Positions 7,450-16,970 are shown, counted from the first letter of the stretch. The stretch is DNA of 46,743 nucleotides from a bacterium (GCA_017471365.1 JAFUUC010000076.1:1-46743); one strand, 5' to 3'. The notes: generated by a model from the sequence alone, not told the origin. Numbers and translations: made by a program.

Positions 7450-8286
7450 TTATTGACTAACAAGCTGCATTGCTTGCTGCAAAAGTTCCTTATTTGATTT
7501 TATTAAATTATTTACAATGTCCATCTGGAGTTTTGCCATTTGATAGTATGAAATATTTTCTTTCAAACTTGAATTAGATAATTCTAAAAGTCCGGAACGA
7601 ATTTCACCATATCCGAGAACTGGTCTGCCTGATTCTTCAGTTTCTAAAAATTGACCTTCTTTAAACTCATATAACCCAGACGTATTGTGAAAATTTCTTA
7701 TCGTAATTTTGTACAGTGGAACAACTTTTTTACCGTTTTCAGCTTTCCCAACGATTGTACCGTCATTTTGAATCTCGTATTCATCATATTTGCCAAGATA
7801 TTTACCATTATTCGGATCAATCCACATTTTTATATTTGTTGTAGGTATATCTAATGAACCACCCTTTAGAGCAGTTTCTTGATATAAATCCGCAGTAATA
7901 GGTTTTGTACCCTGCATAATTTCACCCTTATCGTTTAAAATATAACCTTGAACCGTATTACCATTCTTGGCACGATAAACGCCCTCACCATCAAAAGTAA
8001 ATTCACCGAGTCTTGTGTAAATATTTTTACCTTCAGATGTTCTAGTCAAAAAGAAACCTTTACCTTCTAAAAATAAATTGTCTTTTGAGGTACCGGGGGT
8101 AGATTTACCCTGGTCTGCATTTTTTTCATAATCATCGGTAATAGCACCATTTAAAAAAGTTTTAAAATTAACCTTTTTTTCCCGATATCCTGGTGTGTAA
8201 ACATTTGTCATGTTTTCGGCTAAAACATCCATCCAGTTTACAGTTGCATACTGAGTATTCAGTGCTGTAATAAAAGCATCATTCAT
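7450..8286 (-). CDS. Flagellar hook-basal body protein (FlgE/F/G family)
   Basis: A 278-residue axial flagellar protein. The N-terminal flg_bb_rod-like stretch (WMDVLAENMTNVYTPGYRE) corresponds to the family ANNxANxxTPGF motif. The C-terminal GEIRSGLLELSNSSLKEN matches the family GxLExSNVxxxxE signature before the last coiled-coil helix. These two ends form the D0 domain of rod and hook subunits. The length fits FlgF/FlgG better than a full FlgE, but the position right after fliK is where flgD-flgE normally sit. No flgD is present here. Confidence 0.8.
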   Translation of the reverse strand: MNDAFITALNTQYATVNWMDVLAENMTNVYTPGYREKKVNFKTFLNGAITDDYEKNADQGKSTPGTSKDNLFLEGKGFFLTRTSEGKNIYTRLGEFTFDGEGVYRAKNGNTVQGYILNDKGEIMQGTKPITADLYQETALKGGSLDIPTTNIKMWIDPNNGKYLGKYDEYEIQNDGTIVGKAENGKKVVPLYKITIRNFHNTSGLYEFKEGQFLETEESGRPVLGYGEIRSGLLELSNSSLKENISYYQMAKLQMDIVNNLIKSNKELLQQAMQLVSQ

Positions 8287-8289
8287 GTA

Positions 8290-9129
8290 TTACTCTCCTT
8301 GTCTTTGCTGATTACGTCTACGCTCATTTTGCTGCTTGCTGCTATTTGAATAAGATAAATCCGAATATGGAAGGTCATTTTCATTAAAGGTATTTCTTAA
8401 TGAATCTATATTATTCCTTAAATACTGTTCAACTGCCTTATCACCCGGTATAAAATGAGCAGCAATTGTACCATTTTTACTTACTCGTAAAATAACAGAA
8501 ACATCCTTGTCAAAGTCTATACGTACAGGTTGACCATTCTCCCTGGCATTAGATAAGGCATTAAGCAAAGTTTGAGAAACTTTTACACTTTGCTGAACCT
8601 GCTGAGTTTGAACACCATTATCAATCATATTCTGAGCTTGTACATTGATAGATTCGATATTAACATTATCAGTCTTTGTTAAATTGATAAAAAATTGTGC
8701 GTCATCTTCATTCATAGAAAAAGAATTTTGGACAGTACCATCTTCTAATGATATTCCCCAAGACTTTATGTCAGATGTCGTATTCATCATCTGTAGAATA
8801 TCATCAGTCAAACGAGAATTGACATCTTGTAAAGCTAATCTATTCTGCTCATAAGATATTTGGATTAACTGTGTATCAGAGTTATCGATTTTTTGCTTCT
8901 CTGTTTTATTTTCTTTTTTATCTGTTTTTAATTCAGCCTTTTTATCATCTTTAGATTCTTCTTTTTTTTCTGCTTTAGGCGACTCTTTAGCTTCTTTAGT
9001 GTCGCTAACTTTTTCCATTTCATCTTTAAAGGATTCTGAAGATGTTTTTCTAGTTTGTGATGATGACTTAGTTGAATTTGTACTTACAGTTGCTGTAGTG
9101 GTAGTAGTTGTTGCTGCTTCAATACTCAT
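8290..9129 (-). CDS. fliK: FliK-like flagellar hook-length control protein
   Basis: This 279-residue protein has a low-complexity N-terminal half (poly-Thr at residues 7-12, then long Lys/Glu/Ser-rich runs), as expected for an unfolded ruler. Its C-terminal domain resembles the Flg_hook domain of FliK. The stretch DVSVILRVSKNGTIAAHF, an acidic/hydrophobic helix, and a Gln/Arg-rich tail follow the family pattern. FliK sets hook length and switches export specificity. It is shorter than typical FliK (about 400 residues). AAGGTG precedes the ATG. It lies 2 bp after fliJ and 3 bp before the hook/rod gene. The call rests on C-terminal pattern plus context. Confidence 0.7.
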   Translation of the reverse strand: MSIEAATTTTTTATVSTNSTKSSSQTRKTSSESFKDEMEKVSDTKEAKESPKAEKKEESKDDKKAELKTDKKENKTEKQKIDNSDTQLIQISYEQNRLALQDVNSRLTDDILQMMNTTSDIKSWGISLEDGTVQNSFSMNEDDAQFFINLTKTDNVNIESINVQAQNMIDNGVQTQQVQQSVKVSQTLLNALSNARENGQPVRIDFDKDVSVILRVSKNGTIAAHFIPGDKAVEQYLRNNIDSLRNTFNENDLPYSDLSYSNSSKQQNERRRNQQRQGE

Positions 9130-9131
9130 AA

Positions 9132-9587
9132 TTATTCACCTTTATCTTGTTGAATTGTTTCTTGTTTCTGCCTGTAAAATCTTGTTACACCCAGCTCTGA
9201 AAACTGTTTTAACTCTGAAGCTTTTTCTTCTTGAATATAAACTTCTTTGTTTTTGTCTTTGTGTTTCTCCAGAACCTTAACTGCCTGTTCGCATTTAACA
9301 AGTTTTTCCAGTTCTTCATCCAGAATTTTTTGTAGCTCTATTCGGATATTTTCGAGTCTTTCAGCTTCTTCCCACAAATGCTTGAGGTAATTATCGTAAA
9401 ACTCATACATTTCCGGAGCTGCCGTACGCATACCATTTTTAGTTTCTAATATTAATTGATTATTTCTTTTGATATCTTCCTCTGCTTTGTTGACTGCACT
9501 TTGTGCCTTTTGAACCCGCATTCTTTGTTCTTCTCGCTGATTTTCACGGTAGTTCAAAATCTTTTGGAGTCGATATCGAAATGGCAT
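9132..9587 (-). CDS. fliJ: Flagellar export protein FliJ
   Basis: A 151-residue, almost entirely alpha-helical coiled-coil protein. It opens with the FliJ-like FRYRLQKILNYRENQREEQ, and the length matches FliJ (about 147). FliJ is the central stalk of the FliI ATPase ring of the flagellar export apparatus. It starts the fliJ-fliK-flg operon. Its usual upstream partner fliI is not here. An AAGGA lies rather far (about 12 bases) from the ATG. Confidence 0.8.
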   Translation of the reverse strand: MPFRYRLQKILNYRENQREEQRMRVQKAQSAVNKAEEDIKRNNQLILETKNGMRTAAPEMYEFYDNYLKHLWEEAERLENIRIELQKILDEELEKLVKCEQAVKVLEKHKDKNKEVYIQEEKASELKQFSELGVTRFYRQKQETIQQDKGE

Positions 9588-9682
9588 GCTTACTACTCTT
9601 TCCTTAGGTATTATGGACTATTTTCTACCTGTAATAAACATCTAAATGTACGATATTCATTTAATATTTTTTTTATAAAAGT

Positions 9683-9716
9683 CAAAAAAAACACCGACAA
9701 TTTTTGCCGATGTTTT
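9683..9716 (-). terminator. Terminator of the ribosomal protein S1 gene
   Basis: On the minus strand AACATCGGCA and TTGTCGGTGTT pair (with two G-T pairs), followed by a T8 run. It lies 24 bases after the S1 stop codon. Confidence 0.85.
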
Positions 9717-9739
9717 TATTAATTGATTGTTCATTAAGA

Positions 9740-10801
9740 TTATTCTTCATCTGAAACTTGTGTATTTTCATTTACACTAAGTGAAATTCTTCTATCAGCC
9801 GGATTAAATTTAATTATGAAAGTATCAATTTTGTCACCAACTTGAAGTATAGATTTCTTTTCATTCTGATAATCAATAACTTCATTGTGAGGCAATAAAG
9901 CTTCCACACCAGGGAATACCTCTACAAAAGCACCAAAGTGTTTTAGCCTTGTAACTGTACCTTCTATTTTATCACCCTCTTTGATATTTTTTTCAGCTTC
10001 AACCCAAGGATCAGGTTCCAGGTTCTTCAAGCTTAGTGACACTCTCTGTTTATCTTCATCAACAGAGATAACTTCAACATCAATTCTGTCACCAACATTC
10101 AAAATATCAGTTGGATGATCAATCCAACGCCATGAAAGCTGAGATAATGGTAACAATCCGTCTATTCCACCAAGATCAATAAACGCACCAAAATCAGTTA
10201 TTCTAACAACTTCACCTTTTACAACTTGTCCCGGTTCGATCTGAGAAAATATATTCTTTCGACTTTCTTCCGCATTGTCATCATAAACTTTTTTGTTTGA
10301 AAGAATAAAATTGTTTTGTTGCGGATCTAAAGTCAAAATCTTAACTTCAATCTTTGAACCAACTTCAATATCAGTTTCTTTCGCTTTAAGCTGGCTTGTA
10401 GGTATAAAGCCTCTAACACCGGAAATTTCAACTAAAACACCACCCTTAACCGTACTTACAACAGTGCCTAAAATGGTATCATCAGCATCCTTAGCTTTTT
10501 CAAGTTCCTTCCAAGCATAAGCAAAATCAACTTTTTTCTTAGAAAGCAAAAATTGACCATCCTCATCTTCTTCCCGAATAATTAAAAATTCGTATTCTTC
10601 ACCTTTTTTAAACCTTTCTTCAGGTTTTTCATCCTTTTCAATTGCTTCATATGAAGGAACTTTCGCTGTAGTTTTGGCACCAATGTCTACTAACACGTCA
10701 TCACCTTCATAACCACAAACAATACCTTTTACAAGATCACCTTTTTGAAACTTGTAATCATACTTTTCAAGCAATTGTTCAAAATCCAAATCTTTTGTCA
10801 C
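9740..10801 (-). CDS. rpsA: Ribosomal protein S1 (four S1 domains)
   Basis: A 353-residue protein with four S1 OB-fold repeats at roughly residues 20-90, 105-175, 190-265 and 275-345. The third carries GEVVRITDFGAFIDLGG and the cyanobacterial-looking LSQLSWRWIDHP. E. coli S1 has six domains; cyanobacterial S1 has about this length. It recruits mRNA to the 30S subunit. GTG at 10801 is chosen because AAAGGGG sits 8 bases upstream; an in-frame TTG at 10837 has no such site and overlaps the -10 region. A sharp promoter and an overlapping inverted repeat lie upstream. Confidence 0.9.
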   Translation of the reverse strand: MTKDLDFEQLLEKYDYKFQKGDLVKGIVCGYEGDDVLVDIGAKTTAKVPSYEAIEKDEKPEERFKKGEEYEFLIIREEDEDGQFLLSKKKVDFAYAWKELEKAKDADDTILGTVVSTVKGGVLVEISGVRGFIPTSQLKAKETDIEVGSKIEVKILTLDPQQNNFILSNKKVYDDNAEESRKNIFSQIEPGQVVKGEVVRITDFGAFIDLGGIDGLLPLSQLSWRWIDHPTDILNVGDRIDVEVISVDEDKQRVSLSLKNLEPDPWVEAEKNIKEGDKIEGTVTRLKHFGAFVEVFPGVEALLPHNEVIDYQNEKKSILQVGDKIDTFIIKFNPADRRISLSVNENTQVSDEE

Positions 10802-10837
10802 TGTATTTACCCCTTTAACATACTCATTACACAGCAA

Positions 10838-10874
10838 ATTGTAACAAAGTTTTTACATTAAGTAAAGCTTTGTT
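10838..10874 (-). promoter_or_regulatory. S1 promoter overlapped by a large inverted repeat
   Basis: On the minus strand TTTACT (10866-10861), a 17-bp spacer and TACAAT (10843-10838) form the promoter. The spacer and -35 box are covered by AACAAAG-C-TTTAC-TTAAT-GTAAA-AA-CTTTGTT (10874-10843), an inverted repeat of about 12 base pairs. It could be an operator, or the end structure of the valS transcript. Confidence 0.65.
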
Positions 10875-10905
10875 AAATTTGCTTAATATTAGACTTAAAT
10901 AAAAA

Positions 10906-13578
10906 TTAACTCAGATTTGAAATCAAACTCATTATTCTTGCTTCTTGGTCTTTAATTTCAGCAATTCTTAATTTTGTTTGCTCCACAAGTTCCACTGGTG
11001 CATTTGCCATAAATTTTGGATTATTAATTCTTGCTTCTAAAGACTTACATTCTGCTATAAGCTTATCTACTTTCTTTTTCTGTCTCTGAACCTCTGTATC
11101 AAGGTCAATAAGATTTTCAAGTGGAATTATAATCTTAGAACCAAAAACAACTGCTGTAGCCGATTTTGGCGGTTGAGGAACGGATTCATCTTCATAAGTA
11201 ACACTATCAACTTTTGCCATCCGCTTTACGTAACTTTCAATTGCTTCAAAAATAGGCTTTTCATCCTCTGTTGCACGAATTTCTATATTAAAATTCAAAT
11301 TCATCGGAATATTAAAAGTTTGTCTAACATTACGGAGCGATTTAATTGTTTCAAATACAAGTTCCATTTCTTTCGCTTCTTTTGTGAAAACTAAATCTTC
11401 ACGATAAACCGGGTAAGGTGCCAGCATGATAGCAGAATTATTACCTTTTTTAGCAGAAACCAAAGTATCTTCCGTATGAGGAATCAACTGCCATACGCGT
11501 TCTGTAATATGAGGCATTATAGGATGTAAAAGCCTTAATGACATATCAAGCACATATCTCAATACTCTTTGAGTATTAAGTTTTAATGATTCATCCTTCA
11601 ATTGAACCTTTGCAATTTCAACATACCAATCGCAATAATAATTCCAGAAGAAATCATAAAGAACGTGTGCAGTTTCGCCGATTCTGTAATTTTTAATATC
11701 TTCATTAATTTCTTTTGCAACAGAATTTAATTTGTCTAAAATCCATTTATCAGCAATTGTAAGTTTTGATAAGTCAATATTACTATTATCAACGTCATCG
11801 AGATTCATTAAAACAAATCTTGAAGCATTCCAAATTTTATTTGCGAAGTTCCTTCCATACTCAAATCTTTCATCAGATATTTTTATATCCTGACCGCCAT
11901 AAGTACAAAGTGAAGTCATTGTAAAACGTAAAGCATCACATCCATACTTGTCAATAATTTCTACAGGATCAATTGTGTTACCCTTAGATTTTGACATTTT
12001 TTGTCCTTTTTCATCACGAATTAAACCGTGAATATACACTGTCGAAAAAGGTGCTTTTTGTGTAAACTCTAACCCCATAGTAATCATTCTTGCAACCCAA
12101 AAGAATATAATATCAAAGCCGGTTACAAGTGTTGTAGTCGGATAGAATTTTTTGAAATCATCGCTATCAATATTTGGCCAACCCATTGTTGAAAATGGCC
12201 ACAAACCGGAAGAAAACCAGGTATCAAGTACATCTGTTTCTTGTTCCCAAACGTTTGGATCAGGATTTTCTTTAGCAACAATCATTTCTCCTGTAACTTT
12301 GTGATGATAAGCCGGAATTTGATGCCCCCACCACAATTGACGAGAAATACACCAATCTCTAATATTTTCCATCCAGCCTAAGTAATTTTTCTCCCAACGT
12401 TCAGGAATAAATTTAATTCTACCGTCTTTAACGGCAGCAATAGCTTCTTCGGCTAATGGTTTCATTTTAACAAACCATTGTTCAGAAAGTAACGGTTCGA
12501 TAGTTGTACCGCATCTTTGACATTTGCCCACATTGTGTTCGTGTTCCCTTGTTCTTAGTAGGAATTTTTCGTATGAAAGCATACCTACCACTTTTTCTCT
12601 TGCTTCGTAACGATCCAAACCATGAAGTTCAGGAGGAACTTCACCACAAGCCTTCATTTTACCCTCACCATCAATAACCCAAATAGGTTTCAATCCATGG
12701 CGTTTCCCGACCTCAAAATCGTTAGGATCGTGTGCAGGTGTAATCTTTACAGCCCCGGTACCAAAGTTACGATCGACATACTCGTCCGCTATTATAGGGA
12801 TTTCTCTGCCTGACAGTGGAACAATTACTTTTTTACCAATTAACTCAGAATACTTATGATCTTGCGGATGAACGGCAATTGCAACATCACCAAAAATAGT
12901 TTCCGGACGTGTTGTTGCAACAATTATCGCACCTGATTCGTTCTTTAACGGATAAGAAATTTCCCACATATGTCCGTGTTCAGTAACATATTCGGTCTCT
13001 ACGTCAGAAATGGCACTACGGCAACGAGGACACCAGTTTACAATGTATTTACCTTTGTAAATCAGCCCTTTTTCATATAATTTAACAAAAACTTCTTTTA
13101 CAGCATTTGAACAACCTTCATCAAATGTAAATCTTTCTCTTGAGCGATCAAAAGATGCTCCTAATCTTTTACACTGATCTAAAATGCGTGATTTATGAGC
13201 ATTAGCCCAATCCCAAGTTTCTTCCAAAAATTTTTCACGACCCAAATCATAGCGAGAAATACCTTTTTCACGCAGTTTCTTTTCAACTACATTCTGAGTA
13301 GCAATGCCGGCATGATCTGTACCCGGTACCCATAAAGTTTCATAGCCGCTCATTCTGTGATAACGAACAAGTATATCTTGCAGTGTTTCGTCAAGAGCAT
13401 GCCCCATATGAAGCACACCTGTTACATTTGGAGGAGGAATTACTATGGAATAAGGAGGTTTTTGACTTTTAGCATCCGCCTTAAACATTTCGTTTTCTTC
13501 CCAGAATTTGTATATATTTTCCTCTGTTTCTCTAGCATCATAAACTGTAGGTAAATCTTGAATATTTCTTGTTAACAT
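10906..13578 (-). CDS. valS: Valyl-tRNA synthetase
   Basis: A class I aminoacyl-tRNA synthetase of 890 residues, the usual length. Visible are the HIGH-type motif HMGHA in PPNVTGVLHMGHALDE near residue 57 and the CP1 editing domain with TTRPETIFGD. KMSKSKGN lies near residue 526, followed by an anticodon-binding helical domain and the C-terminal coiled coil (roughly the last 65 residues) typical of ValS. GAGG precedes the ATG by about 9 bases. The gene stands alone upstream of S1. Confidence 0.96.
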   Translation of the reverse strand: MLTRNIQDLPTVYDARETEENIYKFWEENEMFKADAKSQKPPYSIVIPPPNVTGVLHMGHALDETLQDILVRYHRMSGYETLWVPGTDHAGIATQNVVEKKLREKGISRYDLGREKFLEETWDWANAHKSRILDQCKRLGASFDRSRERFTFDEGCSNAVKEVFVKLYEKGLIYKGKYIVNWCPRCRSAISDVETEYVTEHGHMWEISYPLKNESGAIIVATTRPETIFGDVAIAVHPQDHKYSELIGKKVIVPLSGREIPIIADEYVDRNFGTGAVKITPAHDPNDFEVGKRHGLKPIWVIDGEGKMKACGEVPPELHGLDRYEAREKVVGMLSYEKFLLRTREHEHNVGKCQRCGTTIEPLLSEQWFVKMKPLAEEAIAAVKDGRIKFIPERWEKNYLGWMENIRDWCISRQLWWGHQIPAYHHKVTGEMIVAKENPDPNVWEQETDVLDTWFSSGLWPFSTMGWPNIDSDDFKKFYPTTTLVTGFDIIFFWVARMITMGLEFTQKAPFSTVYIHGLIRDEKGQKMSKSKGNTIDPVEIIDKYGCDALRFTMTSLCTYGGQDIKISDERFEYGRNFANKIWNASRFVLMNLDDVDNSNIDLSKLTIADKWILDKLNSVAKEINEDIKNYRIGETAHVLYDFFWNYYCDWYVEIAKVQLKDESLKLNTQRVLRYVLDMSLRLLHPIMPHITERVWQLIPHTEDTLVSAKKGNNSAIMLAPYPVYREDLVFTKEAKEMELVFETIKSLRNVRQTFNIPMNLNFNIEIRATEDEKPIFEAIESYVKRMAKVDSVTYEDESVPQPPKSATAVVFGSKIIIPLENLIDLDTEVQRQKKKVDKLIAECKSLEARINNPKFMANAPVELVEQTKLRIAEIKDQEARIMSLISNLS

Positions 13579-13625
13579 TTTTAAAATCCTCTAATTCGTT
13601 ATACCATAATTTTATCACAAACATA

Positions 13626-13654
13626 TTGAAAAAGCTGAAAGAATATGTTATAAT
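13626..13654 (+). promoter_or_regulatory. Promoter of the first S74 prepilin gene
   Basis: TTGAAA (13626-13631), a 17-bp spacer and TATAAT (13649-13654) are near-consensus. They are followed by a 25-base leader with GGAG before the ATG at 13687. The very similar TTGAAT-N17-TATAAT upstream of the divergent prepilin pair suggests matched expression. Confidence 0.85.
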
Positions 13655-13686
13655 TTATTTATAAGTTTATATGCTGGAGATAGGGT

Positions 13687-15492
13687 ATGAAATCAATAGA
13701 TAAAAAGACAGGTTACACATTGGCTGAAATTATGATCGTTTTGCTTGTGTTGACGATTATATTTGCGGCGTTTGCTCCTCTTATAACAAAAAGAAGGACA
13801 GCGTCAACCCGTAGCAAGTATGCCGTATGGAATCCTGCTGCTACCTGGGATACAAATGGTAATGCCTATTACGATGTGGGTGACTCAAATTCAGATGCTA
13901 CTGCCTACTTTGGTGTAACTCCGGAATCTGAAGCTGATATTAGTACAAATTTTAAACCGAATGCAAAAGTTGTGATCCGCTCATTAAATAAGGTTGGTGG
14001 CTCCAATGTGCAAAGGCAGATACAGTTTCGTTATGGCGGAGCCGGTTTAACAAGCGGCACTCCTAATAGCAGTTTTGCCGGTTCTATGCTACTAGACGGT
14101 AGAAATATCCTGATTGGAGGCAAGTATGATAGTGTCAATTATTACGCAGATCAAGCTTACTTGGCGAAAGATAATATAGCATTTGGATATAATGCTATGA
14201 ACAATTTGAGAAGTGGTGTTAATACATTAGCGGCTCCTGCCATAGGCAATATTGCAATAGGTTATCAGGCCGGTAGAGGCATTACCATGAGTTCAAATTA
14301 TAGTACCTATGTTGGTTATATGGCCGGGAATTACGGTGTTAATCAAACTTTCATAGGTGCTTACTCCGGACAGTATGTTACAACCGGTAGTAACACTGCA
14401 ATTGGATATAAGGCCGGTCAGGGTGCTACTACTGGTGCTTCTGGAACTTATAATACTTTTATTGGTGCAGATACTGGGAAAAATTTTACCACAGGTAGTC
14501 GTAATTTGGGCATCGGCTACGATGCACTGGGAAGTCTAACTACAGGAAATTATAATGTTGCCGTTGGTTACAATGCACTAGGAAGGTTGACCACAGGCTC
14601 ACATAACGTTGCGATTGGTTACAATGCATGTTCTTACGTAACTACAGGATCTTATAAAACGTGTATTGGCTATAATTCTGGTCCTAAGTCTGGTACGACT
14701 TCTGATAAATTATTTAAAGCTGTTCAAGGTGGTGACGGTGCTAGAGGTGACAGTGTAGAGAGAACTTATATCGGCAGCACACCAAAAGGTGACTATGGCG
14801 GTGATGCTGTTCTCGAAATACATAATGTTAATTCTACTAATGCTTTTTTGTCCCCTCGTGGCAGGGGGGCTGGTGCTCCATCCGTTACATCCAATGTTAC
14901 AACCGTTATCAACGGTAATTTAATTGTAAGGGGGAAATTGTTTTTAACTTCTGGTAGTGAACTTCTTGTATTAACTAATAAAAATGTAAAGGCAATGACA
15001 AGTTTGGAATGGTTCCAGTCTGATATACCTAGGGCACTTGGTGTTCCAGGGGGGCGTGGATTTTCCGGACAGGCAAATTATGGATTTTCGAGTGATATAA
15101 ATTATCCGACTCTCCTCAGTGATCGCAGGTTAAAAAACATAACCTCGAAAAGTACAGCCGGGATTGAAAAAATTAAACAGTTAAAGGTTTACAATTACAA
15201 TTTTAAAAATGATAAAAACAAGTTGCCTCAGGTTGGTGTAATTGCTCAAGATTTGCAAAAAGTATTTCCTAATTCGGTGTTTGAAGGCTCGGATGGGTTT
15301 TTACGCATTTCTTGGGATGAGATGTTCTATGCTGTAATTAATGCGATTAAAGAACTTGATCAAAAAATAATCGCTCTTGTTAAACGAGCAACAACACTCG
15401 AAACTCAAATTACAAAACTTGAACAACAAAATTCAGAATTAAAACTTGAGATTGCTAAGTTGTCTTCAAGAGTTGAAGCTTTAAAAAAATAA
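13687..15492 (+). CDS. Prepilin / tail-spike chimera with S74 chaperone domain (1)
   Basis: A 601-residue chimera. Residues 1-35 are a class III (type IV pilin-like) signal: a basic leader, cleavage site G9-Y10, Glu at mature position 5 (E14), then a hydrophobic helix ending FAAFAPLITKRR. Residues 50-140 form a module shared with the other two copies (FGVTP, VVIRS, QIQFRYG). Residues about 160-345 are tandem 18-24 residue repeats of the NTAIGYxAGxxxTTG kind seen in phage tail fibres and trimeric adhesins. Then come VLEIHN and NGNLIVRG. Residues 478-601 are a peptidase_S74 intramolecular chaperone with the self-cleavage motif SDRRLK (Ser478), ending in a coiled coil. The assembly role is inferred; the function is unknown. 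Confidence 0.85.
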   Translation: MKSIDKKTGYTLAEIMIVLLVLTIIFAAFAPLITKRRTASTRSKYAVWNPAATWDTNGNAYYDVGDSNSDATAYFGVTPESEADISTNFKPNAKVVIRSLNKVGGSNVQRQIQFRYGGAGLTSGTPNSSFAGSMLLDGRNILIGGKYDSVNYYADQAYLAKDNIAFGYNAMNNLRSGVNTLAAPAIGNIAIGYQAGRGITMSSNYSTYVGYMAGNYGVNQTFIGAYSGQYVTTGSNTAIGYKAGQGATTGASGTYNTFIGADTGKNFTTGSRNLGIGYDALGSLTTGNYNVAVGYNALGRLTTGSHNVAIGYNACSYVTTGSYKTCIGYNSGPKSGTTSDKLFKAVQGGDGARGDSVERTYIGSTPKGDYGGDAVLEIHNVNSTNAFLSPRGRGAGAPSVTSNVTTVINGNLIVRGKLFLTSGSELLVLTNKNVKAMTSLEWFQSDIPRALGVPGGRGFSGQANYGFSSDINYPTLLSDRRLKNITSKSTAGIEKIKQLKVYNYNFKNDKNKLPQVGVIAQDLQKVFPNSVFEGSDGFLRISWDEMFYAVINAIKELDQKIIALVKRATTLETQITKLEQQNSELKLEIAKLSSRVEALKK

Positions 15493-15510
15493 TCCTCCAA
15501 ATGAATCATA

Positions 15511-15551
15511 AAAAGCGTGTGGTACATGTTTTGTTCCACACGTTTCTTATT
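15511..15551 (+). terminator. Terminator of the S74 prepilin gene
   Basis: CGTGTGG (15516-15522) and CCACACG (15536-15542) form a 7-bp stem flanked by A- and T-rich tracts (AAAAG before, TTTCTTATT after). It begins 18 bases after the stop codon. Confidence 0.75.
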
Positions 15552-15607
15552 AAAAATTAATAAAAAATTTGATTATTTGTATTTTTTACACTAGACTATA
15601 TAGAAAA

Positions 15608-15652
15608 ATGGAGTGCCGGGTTGGAATTAGAAGACTTACCGGCAAAGAATAA
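15608..15652 (+). promoter_or_regulatory. metK leader: hairpin and possible 14-codon uORF
   Basis: TGCCGG (15614-15619) and CCGGCA (15639-15644) can form a 6-bp stem, extendable by GTT/GAC across a 3-base bulge. It lies about 30 bases upstream of metK. The same stretch reads as a short ORF, ATG at 15608 to TAA at 15650-15652 (MECRVGIRRLTGKE). TATATA at 15597-15602 just upstream may be the -10. It does not match the SAM riboswitch classes I can recall, so regulation is only suggested. Confidence 0.45.
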
Positions 15653-15673
15653 AAATTAAGGAGAAAAAGAAAA

Positions 15674-16948
15674 ATGACAAGAAAGAACTTTTTGTTCACT
15701 TCCGAATCTGTTACGGAAGGACACCCCGACAAAGTATGTGATCAAATATCAGATGCTATTTTGGATGAATTTTTGACAAAGGACAATCGTTCCAGAGTTG
15801 CGGCAGAGACTACTGTTACAACAGGTATGGCTCTGGTTTGCGGTGAAATTACAGCTGATTGCTATGTTGACATTCCACAAGTAGTAAGAAGTACAATAAA
15901 AAATATTGGCTATAGTGGATCTTGCTCAGGAGGTTTTGACGCAGACACTTGTGCTGTTTTAACAAGTATCGATGAACAATCTACAGATATTGGCAGCGGT
16001 GTAAATAAAGCACTAGAATCAAGAAGCAGCAATTCTGATACATCGTCAACTGAAACTGAAGCTATTGGTGCAGGCGACCAGGGAATAATGTTTGGTTATG
16101 CATGCAACGAAACACCGGAACTAATGCCTTTGCCGATAAGTCTTGCACACAAGTTATCGTATAGACTTGCACAAGTTAGAAAACAAGGAATTGTTAACTA
16201 CCTTAGACCGGATGGCAAATCACAGGTTACAGTAGAATATGTCGATAACAAGCCAGCAAGAATTCATACAGTATTAATTTCTACTCAACATAATCCTGAA
16301 ATCAACGGAGTTTCTGATAACAAACAGGTTCAAGAGATTATTTCTTCTGATCTAAAAAAATATGTTATTGACTATGTATTTGCAAGTGAAGAAATAAAAC
16401 CTGATGCTAATACAATCATTTTAATTAACCCTTCAGGCAGATTTGTAATTGGAGGACCTCAAGGTGATTCAGGCTTAACAGGAAGAAAAATAATTGTTGA
16501 TACTTATGGCGGCTATTCAAGACACGGCGGTGGAGCCTTTTCAGGAAAGGATCCTACAAAAGTTGATCGCTCAGCAGCTTATGCCGCAAGATATGTGGCT
16601 AAAAATATTGTAGCAGCCGGTCTTGCAGATAAGTGTGAGATTGAACTTGCTTATGCAATTGGTGTAGCTGAACCTTTGTCAATCATGGTTGATACTTTTG
16701 GAACCGGTAAAATTTCTGACGAAGAAATTTCAAAACTGGTTTCATCAAATTTTGATTTAACTCCTGCTGGAATTATAAATAAGTTTGATTTAAGAAACCT
16801 ACCGGCAAAAAATGGAGGTAAATTCTACCAATTACTTGCCGCATACGGACATATGGGAAGAACAGACATAGATGTTCCATGGGAACACATTGACAAAGCT
16901 GAAACTTTGAAAGCTCAGTCACTTTCCTACGGTTGCAGCTGCGTATAA
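15674..16948 (+). CDS. metK: S-adenosylmethionine synthetase
   Basis: MetK makes S-adenosylmethionine from methionine and ATP. All three family signatures are visible: [11 protein letters not shown] with the catalytic His near the N-terminus, [12 protein letters not shown], and the P-loop-like [19 protein letters not shown]. At 424 residues it is somewhat longer than the common 380-400, with a short insertion around [19 protein letters not shown] lies about 11 bases before the ATG. A structured leader precedes it. It is flanked on both sides by S74 prepilin genes, an unusual neighbourhood for a housekeeping gene. Confidence 0.95.
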   Translation: MTRKNFLFTSESVTEGHPDKVCDQISDAILDEFLTKDNRSRVAAETTVTTGMALVCGEITADCYVDIPQVVRSTIKNIGYSGSCSGGFDADTCAVLTSIDEQSTDIGSGVNKALESRSSNSDTSSTETEAIGAGDQGIMFGYACNETPELMPLPISLAHKLSYRLAQVRKQGIVNYLRPDGKSQVTVEYVDNKPARIHTVLISTQHNPEINGVSDNKQVQEIISSDLKKYVIDYVFASEEIKPDANTIILINPSGRFVIGGPQGDSGLTGRKIIVDTYGGYSRHGGGAFSGKDPTKVDRSAAYAARYVAKNIVAAGLADKCEIELAYAIGVAEPLSIMVDTFGTGKISDEEISKLVSSNFDLTPAGIINKFDLRNLPAKNGGKFYQLLAAYGHMGRTDIDVPWEHIDKAETLKAQSLSYGCSCV

Positions 16949-16970
16949 ATAATAAAATTCGCAAGAAATA

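Noticed and set aside
10802-10837. An N-terminal extension of ribosomal protein S1 from TTG at 10837
   Set aside because: GTG at 10801 has a perfectly spaced AAAGGGG, and the extension would begin almost at the -10 box.
15597-15673. Known SAM riboswitch in front of metK
   Set aside because: The leader is too short for SAM-I and does not show the conserved cores of SAM-II, SAM-III (SMK) or SAM-SAH that I can recall; reported only as an unassigned hairpin.
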